Shown here: one piece after another, positions 50,915-58,732 of the stretch | Layout of the letters: each line of letters opens with the position of its first letter | Numbering within the stretch: the first letter of the stretch is position 1 | Origin: Roseofilum acuticapitatum BLCC-M154 | GTDB taxonomy: Bacteria > Cyanobacteriota > Cyanobacteriia > Cyanobacteriales > Desertifilaceae | Reading direction: 5' to 3' | Length of the DNA: 64,000 nt | NCBI RefSeq assembly: GCF_030068475.1 | Contig: NZ_JAQOSP010000041.1 | Location: 62,001 to 126,000, forward strand | The notes under the pieces: generated by a model | Told to the model about the DNA's origin: nothing | Databases searched by the model: none | Seen by the model: the letters and a program-made list of their open reading frames with translations, nothing else | Position numbers and translations under genes: made by a program

Positions 50915-52200
50915 TCATTGATTCTTTGGTTAGCCGGAGGAGCAAGCACCGTTAACCCCTTGGGAATGCATTCAACTTCAATGGGAGTTGTGCCAATAAT
51001 TTCCCCATCTAAGACTACTTTCTGAGGGGGATGGGTTGCCACTTTGACTTTGCGAGTCCTTACTCCAAGGGTGTCGTCCCGTTGAATGGGGGTTTTAGTC
51101 AGTCCAGAACCAAATAAATCAATCATGGCATTCACGGTGGCTAGTTTAGTCTCTGCCGTAATAATTACGACTTCTAATAAACCATCATCAGGGATCACTT
51201 GCCCCATCCCCTGGGCCATCACTGAGGTCGGAGGTGCAGCATTGGCAATGGTAATCGCTCCCGCTTGGAAGGTTTTTAAAACTCCATCGATTTCCATTTC
51301 TACCTCGAAGAGTTCTTGCTCTCGCACTTGTTTCCATCCCGCCATAATATAGGCTAGGGGGCCCCAACGATTTTTAGCCTCGCGATCGGCTTTTTCAATG
51401 GCTCCCGCTTCATAACCGACACCAGCTAAGAGAATCATCGTTTTGCCATTACATAACCCCACATCCACCACACGAGTCATCCCGGTGACAATGACATCGC
51501 AGGCACTGCGAATGGGGGTTAAGCTGGAAATGATGCCTAAAGCATTAGCAAAGGCGTTGGCGGTTCCTCTGGGAATGACACCTAGGGGAATATCAGTGTT
51601 AATTAAGGCTCCAGCGACCGCCGATACGGTTCCGTCACCTCCGGAGGCGATGATCAGATCGGTTTCTTGGGCGATCGCTACTTTCGCCAGTTCTTCTGGT
51701 GCATCATCTGGGGTCGTCATTGATACAGTAAGCTGAAAATAGGGTTCCAACAGTTGTCGAATCAATAACAAGTCTTGTTGGGAATTCCCTTGACCCGAAA
51801 CCGGATTAAAGATTAAATGCGCTCTACGGGTACGTCGCAGACTGGTAATAACAGCTTCTGCGGTAGATAAGTTCGTGGCAAGAGCCACATTATGCACTTC
51901 ACAAATCCGTAGCAGAGCATTAATATCCGGTTCATGGGGTTGAGCGTAGAGAGGATCGATCAGAAAAATAACTGCCCTAACTTTTCCGGTAGCGACTGCT
52001 GCGGCGATTTGAGCATCCCCCCCCATGGGGCCCGATAACATTCGTTCTACGGTTAATCCGGTGGCAGAGGCGATGCGCTCTCCCGTGGTTCCGGTGGCGA
52101 TCAGAGGATAGCAAGAGAGTAATTTGGCATGTTTTTGGGCAAAGTTAACGATATCGTCTTTTTTGCTGTCGTGGGCAATCAGGGCAATTTTTTGAGACAT
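50911..52200 (-). CDS. Methylglyoxal synthase-diacylglycerol/sphingosine kinase fusion
   Basis: The 429-residue protein joins two enzymes. Residues 1-122 are a methylglyoxal synthase domain with the catalytic residues in place: Asp62 in LSGPMGGDAQ, His89 and Asp92 in PLYAQPHEPDINAL. Residues about 125-425 are a YegS/DAGK-type lipid kinase with IFNPVSGQGNS, GGDGT (187-191) and IPRGTANAFANAL. The first domain converts dihydroxyacetone phosphate to methylglyoxal; the second phosphorylates a lipid. The stop overlaps the convergent hybrid kinase gene by four bases. Such fusions occur in other cyanobacteria, but the reason is unclear. Confidence 0.92.
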   Translation of the reverse strand: MSQKIALIAHDSKKDDIVNFAQKHAKLLSCYPLIATGTTGERIASATGLTVERMLSGPMGGDAQIAAAVATGKVRAVIFLIDPLYAQPHEPDINALLRICEVHNVALATNLSTAEAVITSLRRTRRAHLIFNPVSGQGNSQQDLLLIRQLLEPYFQLTVSMTTPDDAPEELAKVAIAQETDLIIASGGDGTVSAVAGALINTDIPLGVIPRGTANAFANALGIISSLTPIRSACDVIVTGMTRVVDVGLCNGKTMILLAGVGYEAGAIEKADREAKNRWGPLAYIMAGWKQVREQELFEVEMEIDGVLKTFQAGAITIANAAPPTSVMAQGMGQVIPDDGLLEVVIITAETKLATVNAMIDLFGSGLTKTPIQRDDTLGVRTRKVKVATHPPQKVVLDGEIIGTTPIEVECIPKGLTVLAPPANQRIND

Positions 52201-52279
52201 GGCAATGGGTGAGCTTAAGAGCTAATCTTGTGGGGGTTTTAATTCATAGTATATAAAAAGAATCGACAGCAAGATGGAG

Positions 52280-52537
52280 TTAAAATTGGGCGCGAACAGT
52301 AAAGGTGTAATCACCGCCCGGTTCGAGTTGATAATCTCGCTGTTCTAAAAATCGACCCAGGGGTTCTTGAATCAGGGCGCGTCCTAGGGAGGGTTTGACG
52401 AGCAGTTGTCCATGGCGAAAGAGCCATTGAAATTCCCATTGATATTCGTCGGCTAAGACTTCTCCTTCAAGTTTTCCTTGTTGCCAAGAGTGGCGCAATA
52501 CGCGGACGTAAACGGTGGTTTCGGGTAGGCGCTTCAC
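52280..52537 (-). CDS. DUF3146 family protein
   Basis: The 85-residue protein fits the small cyanobacterial DUF3146 family: RHSWQQGKLEGEVLADEYQ, then EFQWLFRHGQLLVKPSLGRA and a DYQLEPGGDYTFTVRAQF end. It overlaps the end of pth by four bases (start 52537, pth stop 52534), so the two are translationally coupled. No function is known. Confidence 0.8.
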   Translation of the reverse strand: MKRLPETTVYVRVLRHSWQQGKLEGEVLADEYQWEFQWLFRHGQLLVKPSLGRALIQEPLGRFLEQRDYQLEPGGDYTFTVRAQF

Positions 52538-53193
52538 GATCGCTGTTCCAATGCTGCAAAGAGTCGGTTATTGTACAGATTCATGGCTTTTTCTACTCCT
52601 TGTTTAAGGCTGATTTCTATGGCATCGGCTGCTCCTGGAATTACATCATTGATGATTTGGGCTTCCGATGGGGAAAATTTGCCTAAAACGTGGGATACGG
52701 TGTCTTTGCTGTTGGTGTCTGGAGATTGGGATGAGCCGATACCGACTCGCAGACGCGGGAAGTCTTGGGTTCCTAAGTGGGCGATCGCACTTTTCATGCC
52801 ATTATGACCTCCCGCCGAACCGGATAAGCGCAGGCGTATCCGTCCCACGGGTAGATCCATATCATCGTAAACAATGAGGACGGAATTCTGTGGCAGTTTA
52901 TACCAATCGAGAACGGCGCGAATGGATTGTCCGGAGCGGTTCATATAAGTGGAAGGCTTGAGCAGGCGAAGTTTCTGCCCGTTAGTCCAAGGCGCTTCGG
53001 CAAACCATCCTTGAAATTTTTTGTTGGCACTCCCGGAGGCATTCCAGCGCCGGGCGAGTTCATCGACAATATCAAAGCCGATGTTATGGCGTGTGCCGTC
53101 GTATTGAGTGCCAGGGTTGCCTAAACCGACAATGAGTTGGGGAATGACCGGAGTAGGTTGCTCTTTGGGTTTAGGCGATCGCTCGCTATTCAT
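52534..53193 (-). CDS. pth: Peptidyl-tRNA hydrolase
   Basis: The 219-residue enzyme recycles tRNA from stalled peptidyl-tRNA. The N-terminal signature LIVGLGNPGTQYDGTRHNIG holds the catalytic His; LLKPSTYMNRSGQSI, VIVYDDMDLPVGRIRLR with the catalytic Asp, and GSAGGHNGMKSAIAHLG are all present. A Pro-rich 17-residue N-terminal extension precedes the conserved part. The gene is 9 bp downstream of tatA and overlaps the DUF3146 gene, forming a tatA-pth-DUF3146 unit. Confidence 0.96.
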   Translation of the reverse strand: MNSERSPKPKEQPTPVIPQLIVGLGNPGTQYDGTRHNIGFDIVDELARRWNASGSANKKFQGWFAEAPWTNGQKLRLLKPSTYMNRSGQSIRAVLDWYKLPQNSVLIVYDDMDLPVGRIRLRLSGSAGGHNGMKSAIAHLGTQDFPRLRVGIGSSQSPDTNSKDTVSHVLGKFSPSEAQIINDVIPGAADAIEISLKQGVEKAMNLYNNRLFAALEQRS

Positions 53194-53202
53194 AGCTCTG
53201 GG

Positions 53203-53496
53203 TTAGCTGGTAGGTGTCGAATTATTACTTTGAGTGAGTGTTTCCTGGGGTTGGGTTTCGGGGGACTGACTGGCCTCAACGCTCGGTTGAATGGTGGGTT
53301 GCTCTTTTACCGAGGCTTCGAGTTGAGAGGCTTCCCGCTTAAATTCCTGTTCAAATTCTTTCGAGGCTTGCTGGAAACTACGGATAGTTTTGGCGATCGC
53401 CTTACCCATCTCCGGTAATTTCTTTGGCCCAAAGATCAACAGAGCCACAATCATAATCACAGCCATCTCCGGTAAACCAATGCCAAAAATATTCAT
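53203..53496 (-). CDS. tatA: Sec-independent translocase subunit TatA/E
   Basis: The 97-residue protein has the TatA pattern: a membrane helix (about 4-22), the FGPKKLPEMGKAIAKTIRSF hinge and amphipathic helix, and a charged, Gln/Thr/Ser-rich tail. It forms the pore of the twin-arginine pathway in thylakoid and plasma membranes. It is read with pth 9 bp downstream, and lies behind psbH and its terminator. Confidence 0.93.
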   Translation of the reverse strand: MNIFGIGLPEMAVIMIVALLIFGPKKLPEMGKAIAKTIRSFQQASKEFEQEFKREASQLEASVKEQPTIQPSVEASQSPETQPQETLTQSNNSTPTS

Positions 53497-53522
53497 GCTC
53501 TTCTCCTAAATTAACCGTATCA

Positions 53523-53594
53523 GATCCCCTTCAATCCCCCTTAGAAAGGGGACTTTCTCGATCCCCCCCTTTCTAAGGGGGGCTAGGGGGGATC
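53523..53594. repeat. Nested GATCCCCC palindromic element, copy 3
   Basis: GATCCCCTTCAATCCCCCTT opens the element and GGGGGGATC closes it, with an inner CCCCCCCTTTCTAAGGGG stem. It lies between the tatA start and the psbH terminator. Confidence 0.8.
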
Positions 53595-53611
53595 GCCTAT
53601 AGGCTTCTACT

Positions 53612-53643
53612 TAAAAAAACCCGGTTTATAGACTAAACCGAGT
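53612..53643 (-). terminator. Intrinsic terminator of psbH
   Basis: On the minus strand a 10-bp stem (53643-53634 with 53628-53619, one G-U pair) with a 5-base loop is followed by a run of seven T. It lies about 60 bases after the psbH stop codon. Confidence 0.8.
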
Positions 53644-53703
53644 TTTTAGGCATCACTAAACGTTCTGAGTGAACGTTGGTAACTGTAATATGATTGCCGT
53701 ATC

Positions 53704-53907
53704 CTACCGACCGAGAGTCGTCCAGTCTACATCTAATCCTTCCAGCAGAAGGGAGGAGTTGTAGATTTGGAGAATAATCAGCAGGAAGACTAAGAACAGT
53801 AGCATAAACACTCCCATTAAGGGGGTGGTTCCCCAGCCGGGGGCTACCTTACCATATTCGGAGTTGAGGGGTCTGAGGATTTCTCCTAAACGGGTACGTT
53901 GTGCCAT
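53704..53907 (-). CDS. psbH: Photosystem II 10 kDa phosphoprotein
   Basis: The 67-residue PsbH has the conserved start [20 protein letters not shown], one membrane helix (about 30-50) and the [18 protein letters not shown] end. It stabilises the photosystem II core around CP47 and bicarbonate/QB function. It lies divergent from psbN, the arrangement conserved in cyanobacteria and chloroplasts. The cyanobacterial form lacks the plant N-terminal phosphorylation extension. Confidence 0.97.
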   Translation of the reverse strand: MAQRTRLGEILRPLNSEYGKVAPGWGTTPLMGVFMLLFLVFLLIILQIYNSSLLLEGLDVDWTTLGR

Positions 53908-54022
53908 GGGTCTCCTATATTCCGTTTCAATTTTCTGATTTTACACTGGTCTGGGTCTGGCAGAACTGCGAATCCTGACGGAATCGGGATGACCAGATCG
54001 CCACCAAATGTAAATTTTTGTA

Positions 54023-54044
54023 ATACTATATTTAAGGATAGTAT
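54023..54044. promoter_or_regulatory. Inverted repeat in the psbH-psbN promoter region
   Basis: ATACTAT (54023-54029) and ATAGTAT (54038-54044) are perfect inverted copies 8 bases apart, 19 bases before the psbN start in the 155-bp divergent spacer. It may be an operator, or overlap -10 sequences of one promoter. Confidence 0.35.
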
Positions 54045-54062
54045 ATCTTAGTTCAGAAACCT

Positions 54063-54194
54063 ATGGAAACTGCAACGGTTCTTAATATTGGTATTGTGGT
54101 CATTGTACTGGCTTTAACTGGTGTTTCGTTATATACCTCTTTTGGGCCGCCCTCAGAAGCCCTAGACGATCCCTTTGAAGATCATGAAGATTAG
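54063..54194 (+). CDS. psbN: Photosystem II assembly protein PsbN
   Basis: This 43-residue frame reads METATVLNIGIVVIVLALTG, then VSLYTSFGPPSEALDDPFED and HED. It has one membrane helix and the conserved GPPSxxLxDPFxxHED end that defines PsbN. The protein helps assembly and repair of photosystem II and is not a subunit of the mature complex. It is below the usual length cut-off for gene finding and easily missed. It is divergent from psbH. Confidence 0.96.
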   Translation: METATVLNIGIVVIVLALTGVSLYTSFGPPSEALDDPFEDHED

Positions 54195-54308
54195 CAAGAT
54201 ATAACCTTTAGCACTGGTGTATCATGTAGGGGCTTTCTATCGATCTTCATGACCTTTAGTTCATTGATCTCCTTTAATTGTGCTTGGAAGTCTTCCAATT
54301 GAGAAGTA

Positions 54309-54402
54309 ATATCAAGTCCGGTGAATGGGAAAAGAGAAGCGGGCAAGATGCCCGCACTCCTCGAATCCCCTCATCTTACTGGAGTGGGAGCGTCTCGCTC
54401 CC
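54309..54402. repeat. Dispersed repeat with two 17-nt palindromes
   Basis: It starts ATATCAAGTCCGGTGAATGGG, like the copy at 24280, and contains GCGGGCA-AGA-TGCCCGC (54339-54355) and GGGAGCG-TCT-CGCTCCC (54386-54402). The palindromes are followed and preceded by ACTCC and GGAGT respectively. It fills most of the psbN-gshB spacer. Confidence 0.85.
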
Positions 54403-54422
54403 TAGAATTTTAATTATGGCGT

Positions 54423-55394
54423 TTAACCAAACTTCACATAATCGCTCACCCAAGTGATGACTTCTTCCCCTAAACGCACATCATTTAAGCGGTCAATTTC
54501 TCGAATACCGGTGGGACTGGTGACATTAATTTCAGTCAGATAGCCACCTATGACATCTAAGCCGACAAAATAGAGACCATTGTGGCGTAAAACAGGGGCT
54601 AAATGGGCACAGATTTCTTGTTCTCGCTCAGTAATTTCTGTCTTTTCCACTTCTCCACCGACAGCCATATTATTGCGGAATTCTTCGGTTCTAGAAACTC
54701 GATTCACTGCGCCAATAGGTTCTCCGTTGAGGACAATAATCCGTTTATCTCCCTCCTTAGCTGCGGGTAAAAACTGCTGCACCATCACCGGTAATTTTCC
54801 GTTTTGGGTACTGAGTTCAATTAAGGAATTAAAATTGCGATCGCCCGCTTCCAAGATCAGAATCCCTTCTCCTGCCTTGCCTCCCAAGGGTTTCATAATG
54901 GCTTTTCCTTGAGTTTGGACGAACTCACGAATCACCGTTTTATCTGCCGTTACCCTGGTTTCAGGGATGAATTGGGGAAACTGAAGGGCGTACATTTTCT
55001 CATTGGCATTGCGTAATCCTTTCGGATTATTCAACACCAGGGTTTTTTGAGGATCAATATAATCCAAAATATAGGTGGCATATAAATAGGAAGTCGTCAC
55101 GGGGGGATCGGTACGCATAAACACTGCACCCATCTCTTCTAAGGGACGAAACTCCGGGTTTCCGACTTCAAACCAAGGATTTTCAGCTACCCAATGGTCT
55201 GCTTTTAACTCGACTGGGGTTAAGCGAACGGGGGATAATTTAGCCCAAGCCTTGCCGGATCGTACTTCTAATTCTTGCGCTTGAGCGATCCAAACTTGAT
55301 GACCTAACTTTTGCCCTGCTTCCATCATGGCTACGCTGGTATCATGGCAGGGATCGAGACGGTGAATGGGGTCGATGATAAAGGTTATATCCAT
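54423..55394 (-). CDS. gshB: Glutathione synthetase
   Basis: The 323-residue ATP-grasp enzyme joins gamma-glutamylcysteine and glycine. Visible features are MDITFIIDPIHRLDPCHDTS at the start, VFMRTDPPVTTSYLYAT, the glycine-rich MKPLGGKAGEGILIL loop, and GLDVIGGYLTEINVTSPTGI for metal and product binding. Length is typical of bacterial GshB. Its ribosome binding region coincides with a C-rich tandem repeat (55395-55464 on the plus strand G-rich), so no Shine-Dalgarno sequence is visible. Confidence 0.96.
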   Translation of the reverse strand: MDITFIIDPIHRLDPCHDTSVAMMEAGQKLGHQVWIAQAQELEVRSGKAWAKLSPVRLTPVELKADHWVAENPWFEVGNPEFRPLEEMGAVFMRTDPPVTTSYLYATYILDYIDPQKTLVLNNPKGLRNANEKMYALQFPQFIPETRVTADKTVIREFVQTQGKAIMKPLGGKAGEGILILEAGDRNFNSLIELSTQNGKLPVMVQQFLPAAKEGDKRIIVLNGEPIGAVNRVSRTEEFRNNMAVGGEVEKTEITEREQEICAHLAPVLRHNGLYFVGLDVIGGYLTEINVTSPTGIREIDRLNDVRLGEEVITWVSDYVKFG

Positions 55395-55464
55395 GGGGGA
55401 ATGGGGGAATGGGGGAATGGGGAATGGGGAATAGGGAATAGGGAATGGGGAATGGGGAATGGGG
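55395..55464. repeat. G-tract minisatellite filling the plsY-gshB spacer
   Basis: Tandem GGGGGAAT, GGGGAAT and GGGAATA units (about nine) occupy the whole 70 bp between the plsY stop and the gshB start codon. The plus strand could form a G-quadruplex, and the plsY-gshB mRNA would carry a C-rich run at the gshB ribosome binding region. Confidence 0.85.
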
Positions 55465-56154
55465 TTAGGTGGAGGGTTCGGAGGCTTGGGAAGAGGTTTG
55501 GCCGATTTTGGGTTCGGTTCCGGCTAGAAGGCGTTCGATATTGCTGCGGTGTCGCACAATGACGTATAAGCCGCCGATAATGCCGAAGATTTCGTAGGCT
55601 AGGGGTTGATGGAAAGCTGCCATCAGTGCGGAAACGGCGATCGCCGCACTCATAGAACCCAGTGATACAATGCGGGTAATGCCGATGACACTACCAAACA
55701 CGGCAAACGTGAGTAAACCCACCGGCCAATATAGGGCCAACAATACCCCTAAACTGGTGGCGGCTGATTTTCCACCTTTAGTGAGGGATTTTCCTTCCGG
55801 TTGATTCCAGATTAACCAAATCGATAAGCTATGACCCAATAGGGCTAAAAATCCTGCCAACACCACCATCCAATCTTGCCATTGCTCACTGAGCGAAGTC
55901 GAAGTGAGCCAATGCCATTGATAGGCAAAGCGCACCAGAAAAACAGCCGCCGCGCCTTTAAAGATATCGACTAAAAGTACCGTTAATGCTGCACCTTTAC
56001 CCACTGTCCGCAACACATTGGTTGCCCCAGTTGAACCGGAACCAGACTCCCGAATATCAATCCCTTTAAGAGCTTTGGTTAACCAATATCCAGTCGGGAT
56101 AGAACCCAATAAATAAGCCCCTATCAACAGACTAATGGCGATCGCCCCTTCCAT
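55465..56154 (-). CDS. plsY: Acyl-phosphate glycerol-3-phosphate acyltransferase
   Basis: The 229-residue membrane enzyme makes lysophosphatidic acid from acyl phosphate and glycerol-3-phosphate. Motifs are visible: GSIPTGYWLTK, the conserved GSGSTGATNVLRTVGK, GHSLSIWLIWNQPEGKS and GGKSAATSLGVLL. About six hydrophobic segments are present. The 20-residue C-terminal polar tail may be variable. It is on the same strand as gshB (downstream) and the DUF3086 gene (upstream). Confidence 0.95.
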   Translation of the reverse strand: MEGAIAISLLIGAYLLGSIPTGYWLTKALKGIDIRESGSGSTGATNVLRTVGKGAALTVLLVDIFKGAAAVFLVRFAYQWHWLTSTSLSEQWQDWMVVLAGFLALLGHSLSIWLIWNQPEGKSLTKGGKSAATSLGVLLALYWPVGLLTFAVFGSVIGITRIVSLGSMSAAIAVSALMAAFHQPLAYEIFGIIGGLYVIVRHRSNIERLLAGTEPKIGQTSSQASEPST

Positions 56155-56193
56155 ACTTTTACCTCTTTATCGATCTACTTTATCCAACGTTTC

Positions 56194-56269
56194 GATCCCC
56201 CTAAATCCCCCTTCAAAAGGGGGACTTTGCTTGCGTTGCCCCCCTTTTTTAAGGGGGGTTGGGGGGATC
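56194..56269. repeat. Nested GATCCCCC palindromic element, copy 4
   Basis: It starts GATCCCCCTAAATCCCCCTT and ends GGGGGGATC, one base before the stop codon of the DUF3086 gene. The inner stem is CCCCCCTTTTTTAAGGGGGG. It separates plsY from the DUF3086 gene. Confidence 0.8.
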
Positions 56270-56270
56270 T

Positions 56271-57581
56271 CTACCAACTATCAATCATCGGTGGTGCTTC
56301 TGGATTCGGTGCAAATGCCAACCAGAGGGGAAACTGCAACATTGACACACTCACCTTATCCTCAGACTCATCAATAATAATCAGAGGCAGTTGCTTCTGT
56401 TGCGTAATCCGCTCGGCTTTTAAGGCTAAGGGTTCAGGAGCTTCAAACATGGTAATCCCTCGGTCTGAACTAAAATCCATGCGCGAAATACCCAAACAAT
56501 CCTGCAAACCCCGTCGCCATTCGCCCAAACGCTCTGGAGTATTGACTAAAATCAAGGGTCGCAGGCGATCGCCATATAAACTATAGACCACGGAAATCAC
56601 CGCCGAAGCCACCAAAATATTTTGGAGACGAGACCCCATGGTACGCACCGCACCCCGTCCTCCTTGGGTAAAAAACCACTGGGATACCCGTTCCGCATGG
56701 ATGGGTTCAAACGTGCGCCGCAACTGCCAAGCGGGGCCATAATAATCTGGACGGGTGCGATACTGATCCAACAGATTGCGAATTTGCCGCACTTGATCGG
56801 CAAACTTGGGTTTAGTAAATTGGGGATTGTCTAATTCTGGGGGGCGCTCCGGTTCTCGACGGGAACGGATCATCGGCACTTCCACGGGGGCTACGGGTTC
56901 GCGAACATCTGGCCCCAATTCTATATTTTCCGCCGCACTGGCCAAATCTTGCAAGCTCCCGACCAAATAATCCTTAAATCCCTGAATGCGGATGGCGAGA
57001 TCCTGGGAAACTCCAGCAAAGCTCGTCCGCATTTCTGCACGGATGTTCTCGGCTCGCCTTTCCAGTTTTTCGATGGTCACTTCTAGCTTATGTTTGCGAT
57101 GTTCTAGCTCGCTTAAGCCAGCTTGCACCAATTGCCCCATGGCGGATTGCTGGGTTTCCAGTTGCTCTTGCAGGCGATCGGCTTCCTGTCGCAATTGCTG
57201 CACCTGGTTTTGCAGGGCTTGCTCCGTAAACCTTAACTCATCAATTCGCGCTTGCCATTCATCCAGTTCTTCATCCTTGGGGGGTTCTGAGTCTTGATCC
57301 TCCAATCCGTCCCCTTGCTCTTGTCCCCCATCTGTGGCTGCCATTTCTTCGCGGGGTTCGGGATGATCGGGGGTTTTGGTATCAAGCTGAAGGGGGAGTA
57401 AGCTATCTCCCGTTTCCGTATTTTGATCGTCTAGGTTTTCATATTCTTCACTTTTCTGTTCAACATCCCCCGTCTCCTGAGAGGTTAAGGGTTCAGAAAC
57501 TTCAGAAGCGTCAGAGGGAGTTGGAGGAGTTGCAGGGGTTTCGGGATTGGAGTCCCAAGGATTCAATGGATCGGTATTCAT
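56271..57581 (-). CDS. DUF3086 family protein
   Basis: The 436-residue protein has an acidic, disordered N-terminus (1-110, Asp/Glu/Pro/Ser rich), a coiled coil (about 110-190) and a conserved C-terminal domain (about 240-430) with TRPDYYGPAWQLRRTFEP and GRGAVRTMGSRLQNILVA. DUF3086 proteins occur mainly in cyanobacteria and have no known function. The gene is followed by plsY and preceded by the DUF3119 gene (24 bp), a recurrent neighbourhood. No signal peptide or membrane helix is certain. Confidence 0.85.
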   Translation of the reverse strand: MNTDPLNPWDSNPETPATPPTPSDASEVSEPLTSQETGDVEQKSEEYENLDDQNTETGDSLLPLQLDTKTPDHPEPREEMAATDGGQEQGDGLEDQDSEPPKDEELDEWQARIDELRFTEQALQNQVQQLRQEADRLQEQLETQQSAMGQLVQAGLSELEHRKHKLEVTIEKLERRAENIRAEMRTSFAGVSQDLAIRIQGFKDYLVGSLQDLASAAENIELGPDVREPVAPVEVPMIRSRREPERPPELDNPQFTKPKFADQVRQIRNLLDQYRTRPDYYGPAWQLRRTFEPIHAERVSQWFFTQGGRGAVRTMGSRLQNILVASAVISVVYSLYGDRLRPLILVNTPERLGEWRRGLQDCLGISRMDFSSDRGITMFEAPEPLALKAERITQQKQLPLIIIDESEDKVSVSMLQFPLWLAFAPNPEAPPMIDSW

Positions 57582-57605
57582 CAGTTATTCATCGGTTCTA
57601 CAGGA

Positions 57606-58010
57606 TTAACGAGAACGGGGGCAGCGTTCTTCCAGACAGCTCTTGAGGGTTGAGTAGTCAAAGATAATGGGGACAAAATGGATACTCTTAATTTCTTTGA
57701 AATAGAACAGGATGGGCAGTTTGTCCCAAAAAATTTCCCAATTTTGCCATTCCCGATAGGGAAATTGGCGAATCTGTTTGCCCGAACGGTAAACTTCAAG
57801 AGCTGTTGGGGTAAAGGTTAGGCGGATGGTTGTGGTTTGTAGGGTTAAGAATAACCCAAAGAGGGCGATCGCCAGACTCAAGCCAATTTGAACTGCTCCG
57901 AGAGGAATCGCGAGCAACACTAGCACTAAGGGTATCCGGTAACTCGGTTTGAGGGTAACCGTTTCTAGGGTAGGGTTTGAGGTTGAAGATGAAAAGGGAG
58001 TTGAGGTCAT
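57606..58010 (-). CDS. DUF3119 family membrane protein
   Basis: The 134-residue protein has two close hydrophobic segments (about 27-60, IPLVLVLLAIPLGAVQIGLS) and a beta-rich PH-like cytoplasmic part with ALEVYRSGKQIRQFPYREW, matching cyanobacterial DUF3119. The function is unknown. It is 24 bp upstream of the DUF3086 gene, and the two are probably one transcript. The fold resembles bacterial PH (YcxB-like) proteins, but this is only an impression. Confidence 0.8.
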   Translation of the reverse strand: MTSTPFSSSTSNPTLETVTLKPSYRIPLVLVLLAIPLGAVQIGLSLAIALFGLFLTLQTTTIRLTFTPTALEVYRSGKQIRQFPYREWQNWEIFWDKLPILFYFKEIKSIHFVPIIFDYSTLKSCLEERCPRSR

Positions 58011-58097
58011 CGATGAAGTTCTAAATCGCCTACGGTTGACTATTTTATCGTGCCGTGGCTGGTAATGCCGGATCTGCCTTTGATCCCATCTTCCGCG

Positions 58098-58709
58098 TTA
58101 CCAAATTTTAGCCATCTTTAACGCAAACCCTGGCATCTCTGGTTCACAATTGACTGACTCTGGACGATCTAGAATTTGAGGTTCTCGATCGCCGCGATAG
58201 ATATGCACTTGGTTATTCTGGCGATCGATGAGCAAGCCTAAGCGTACTCCATTGCTGATATATTCTGCCATCTTGGTCTGGAGACTGGTCAGGGTATCGC
58301 TGCTAGAGCGGAGTTCGACGACAAAATCAGGCGCGATGGGGGCAAAAGAAGCCTGTTGTTCTGGTGAGAGAGCATTCCAGCGATCGCCTAATATCCAAGC
58401 TGCATCCGGCGATCGCACGGCTCCATTGGGTAATGTAAACCCAGAACTTGAATCAAATGCTTCTCCAGTGCCATCGGTTTCAGACCAGATAAAAAGCTGG
58501 CCAAAAACTCGACCCTTGCGGTTTCCCGTGTCAGCAAATGCTGGAGGCATAATGATAATTTCTCCATCGGCATTGCGTTCAATTTGCAAATTGACATTGG
58601 TGCGACAAAATTCATAGAACTGGCGATCGCTCATCGTTGATAAGGGAATGAGCGCAGAGAGATCGATGGGCCATAAGATCTGTTCAGATTTTATCAATAG
58701 GCTAGTCAT
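58098..58709 (-). CDS. Uma2 family putative endonuclease
   Basis: The 203-residue protein is a typical Uma2/DUF820 member with a PD-(D/E)XK core: SPDAAWILGDRWNALSPEQ, then APDFVVELRSSSDTLTSLQ, with the conserved Pro-Asp, Glu and Asp, and LLIDRQNNQVHIYRG near the C-terminus. These genes are found in many copies in cyanobacteria and their role is unknown. It lies 23 bp after the pheS stop on the same strand. It lacks the coiled-coil tail of the copy at 21363. Confidence 0.88.
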   Translation of the reverse strand: MTSLLIKSEQILWPIDLSALIPLSTMSDRQFYEFCRTNVNLQIERNADGEIIIMPPAFADTGNRKGRVFGQLFIWSETDGTGEAFDSSSGFTLPNGAVRSPDAAWILGDRWNALSPEQQASFAPIAPDFVVELRSSSDTLTSLQTKMAEYISNGVRLGLLIDRQNNQVHIYRGDREPQILDRPESVNCEPEMPGFALKMAKIW

Positions 58710-58732
58710 CGGTTCCTTGGCTCCTCAACCCC

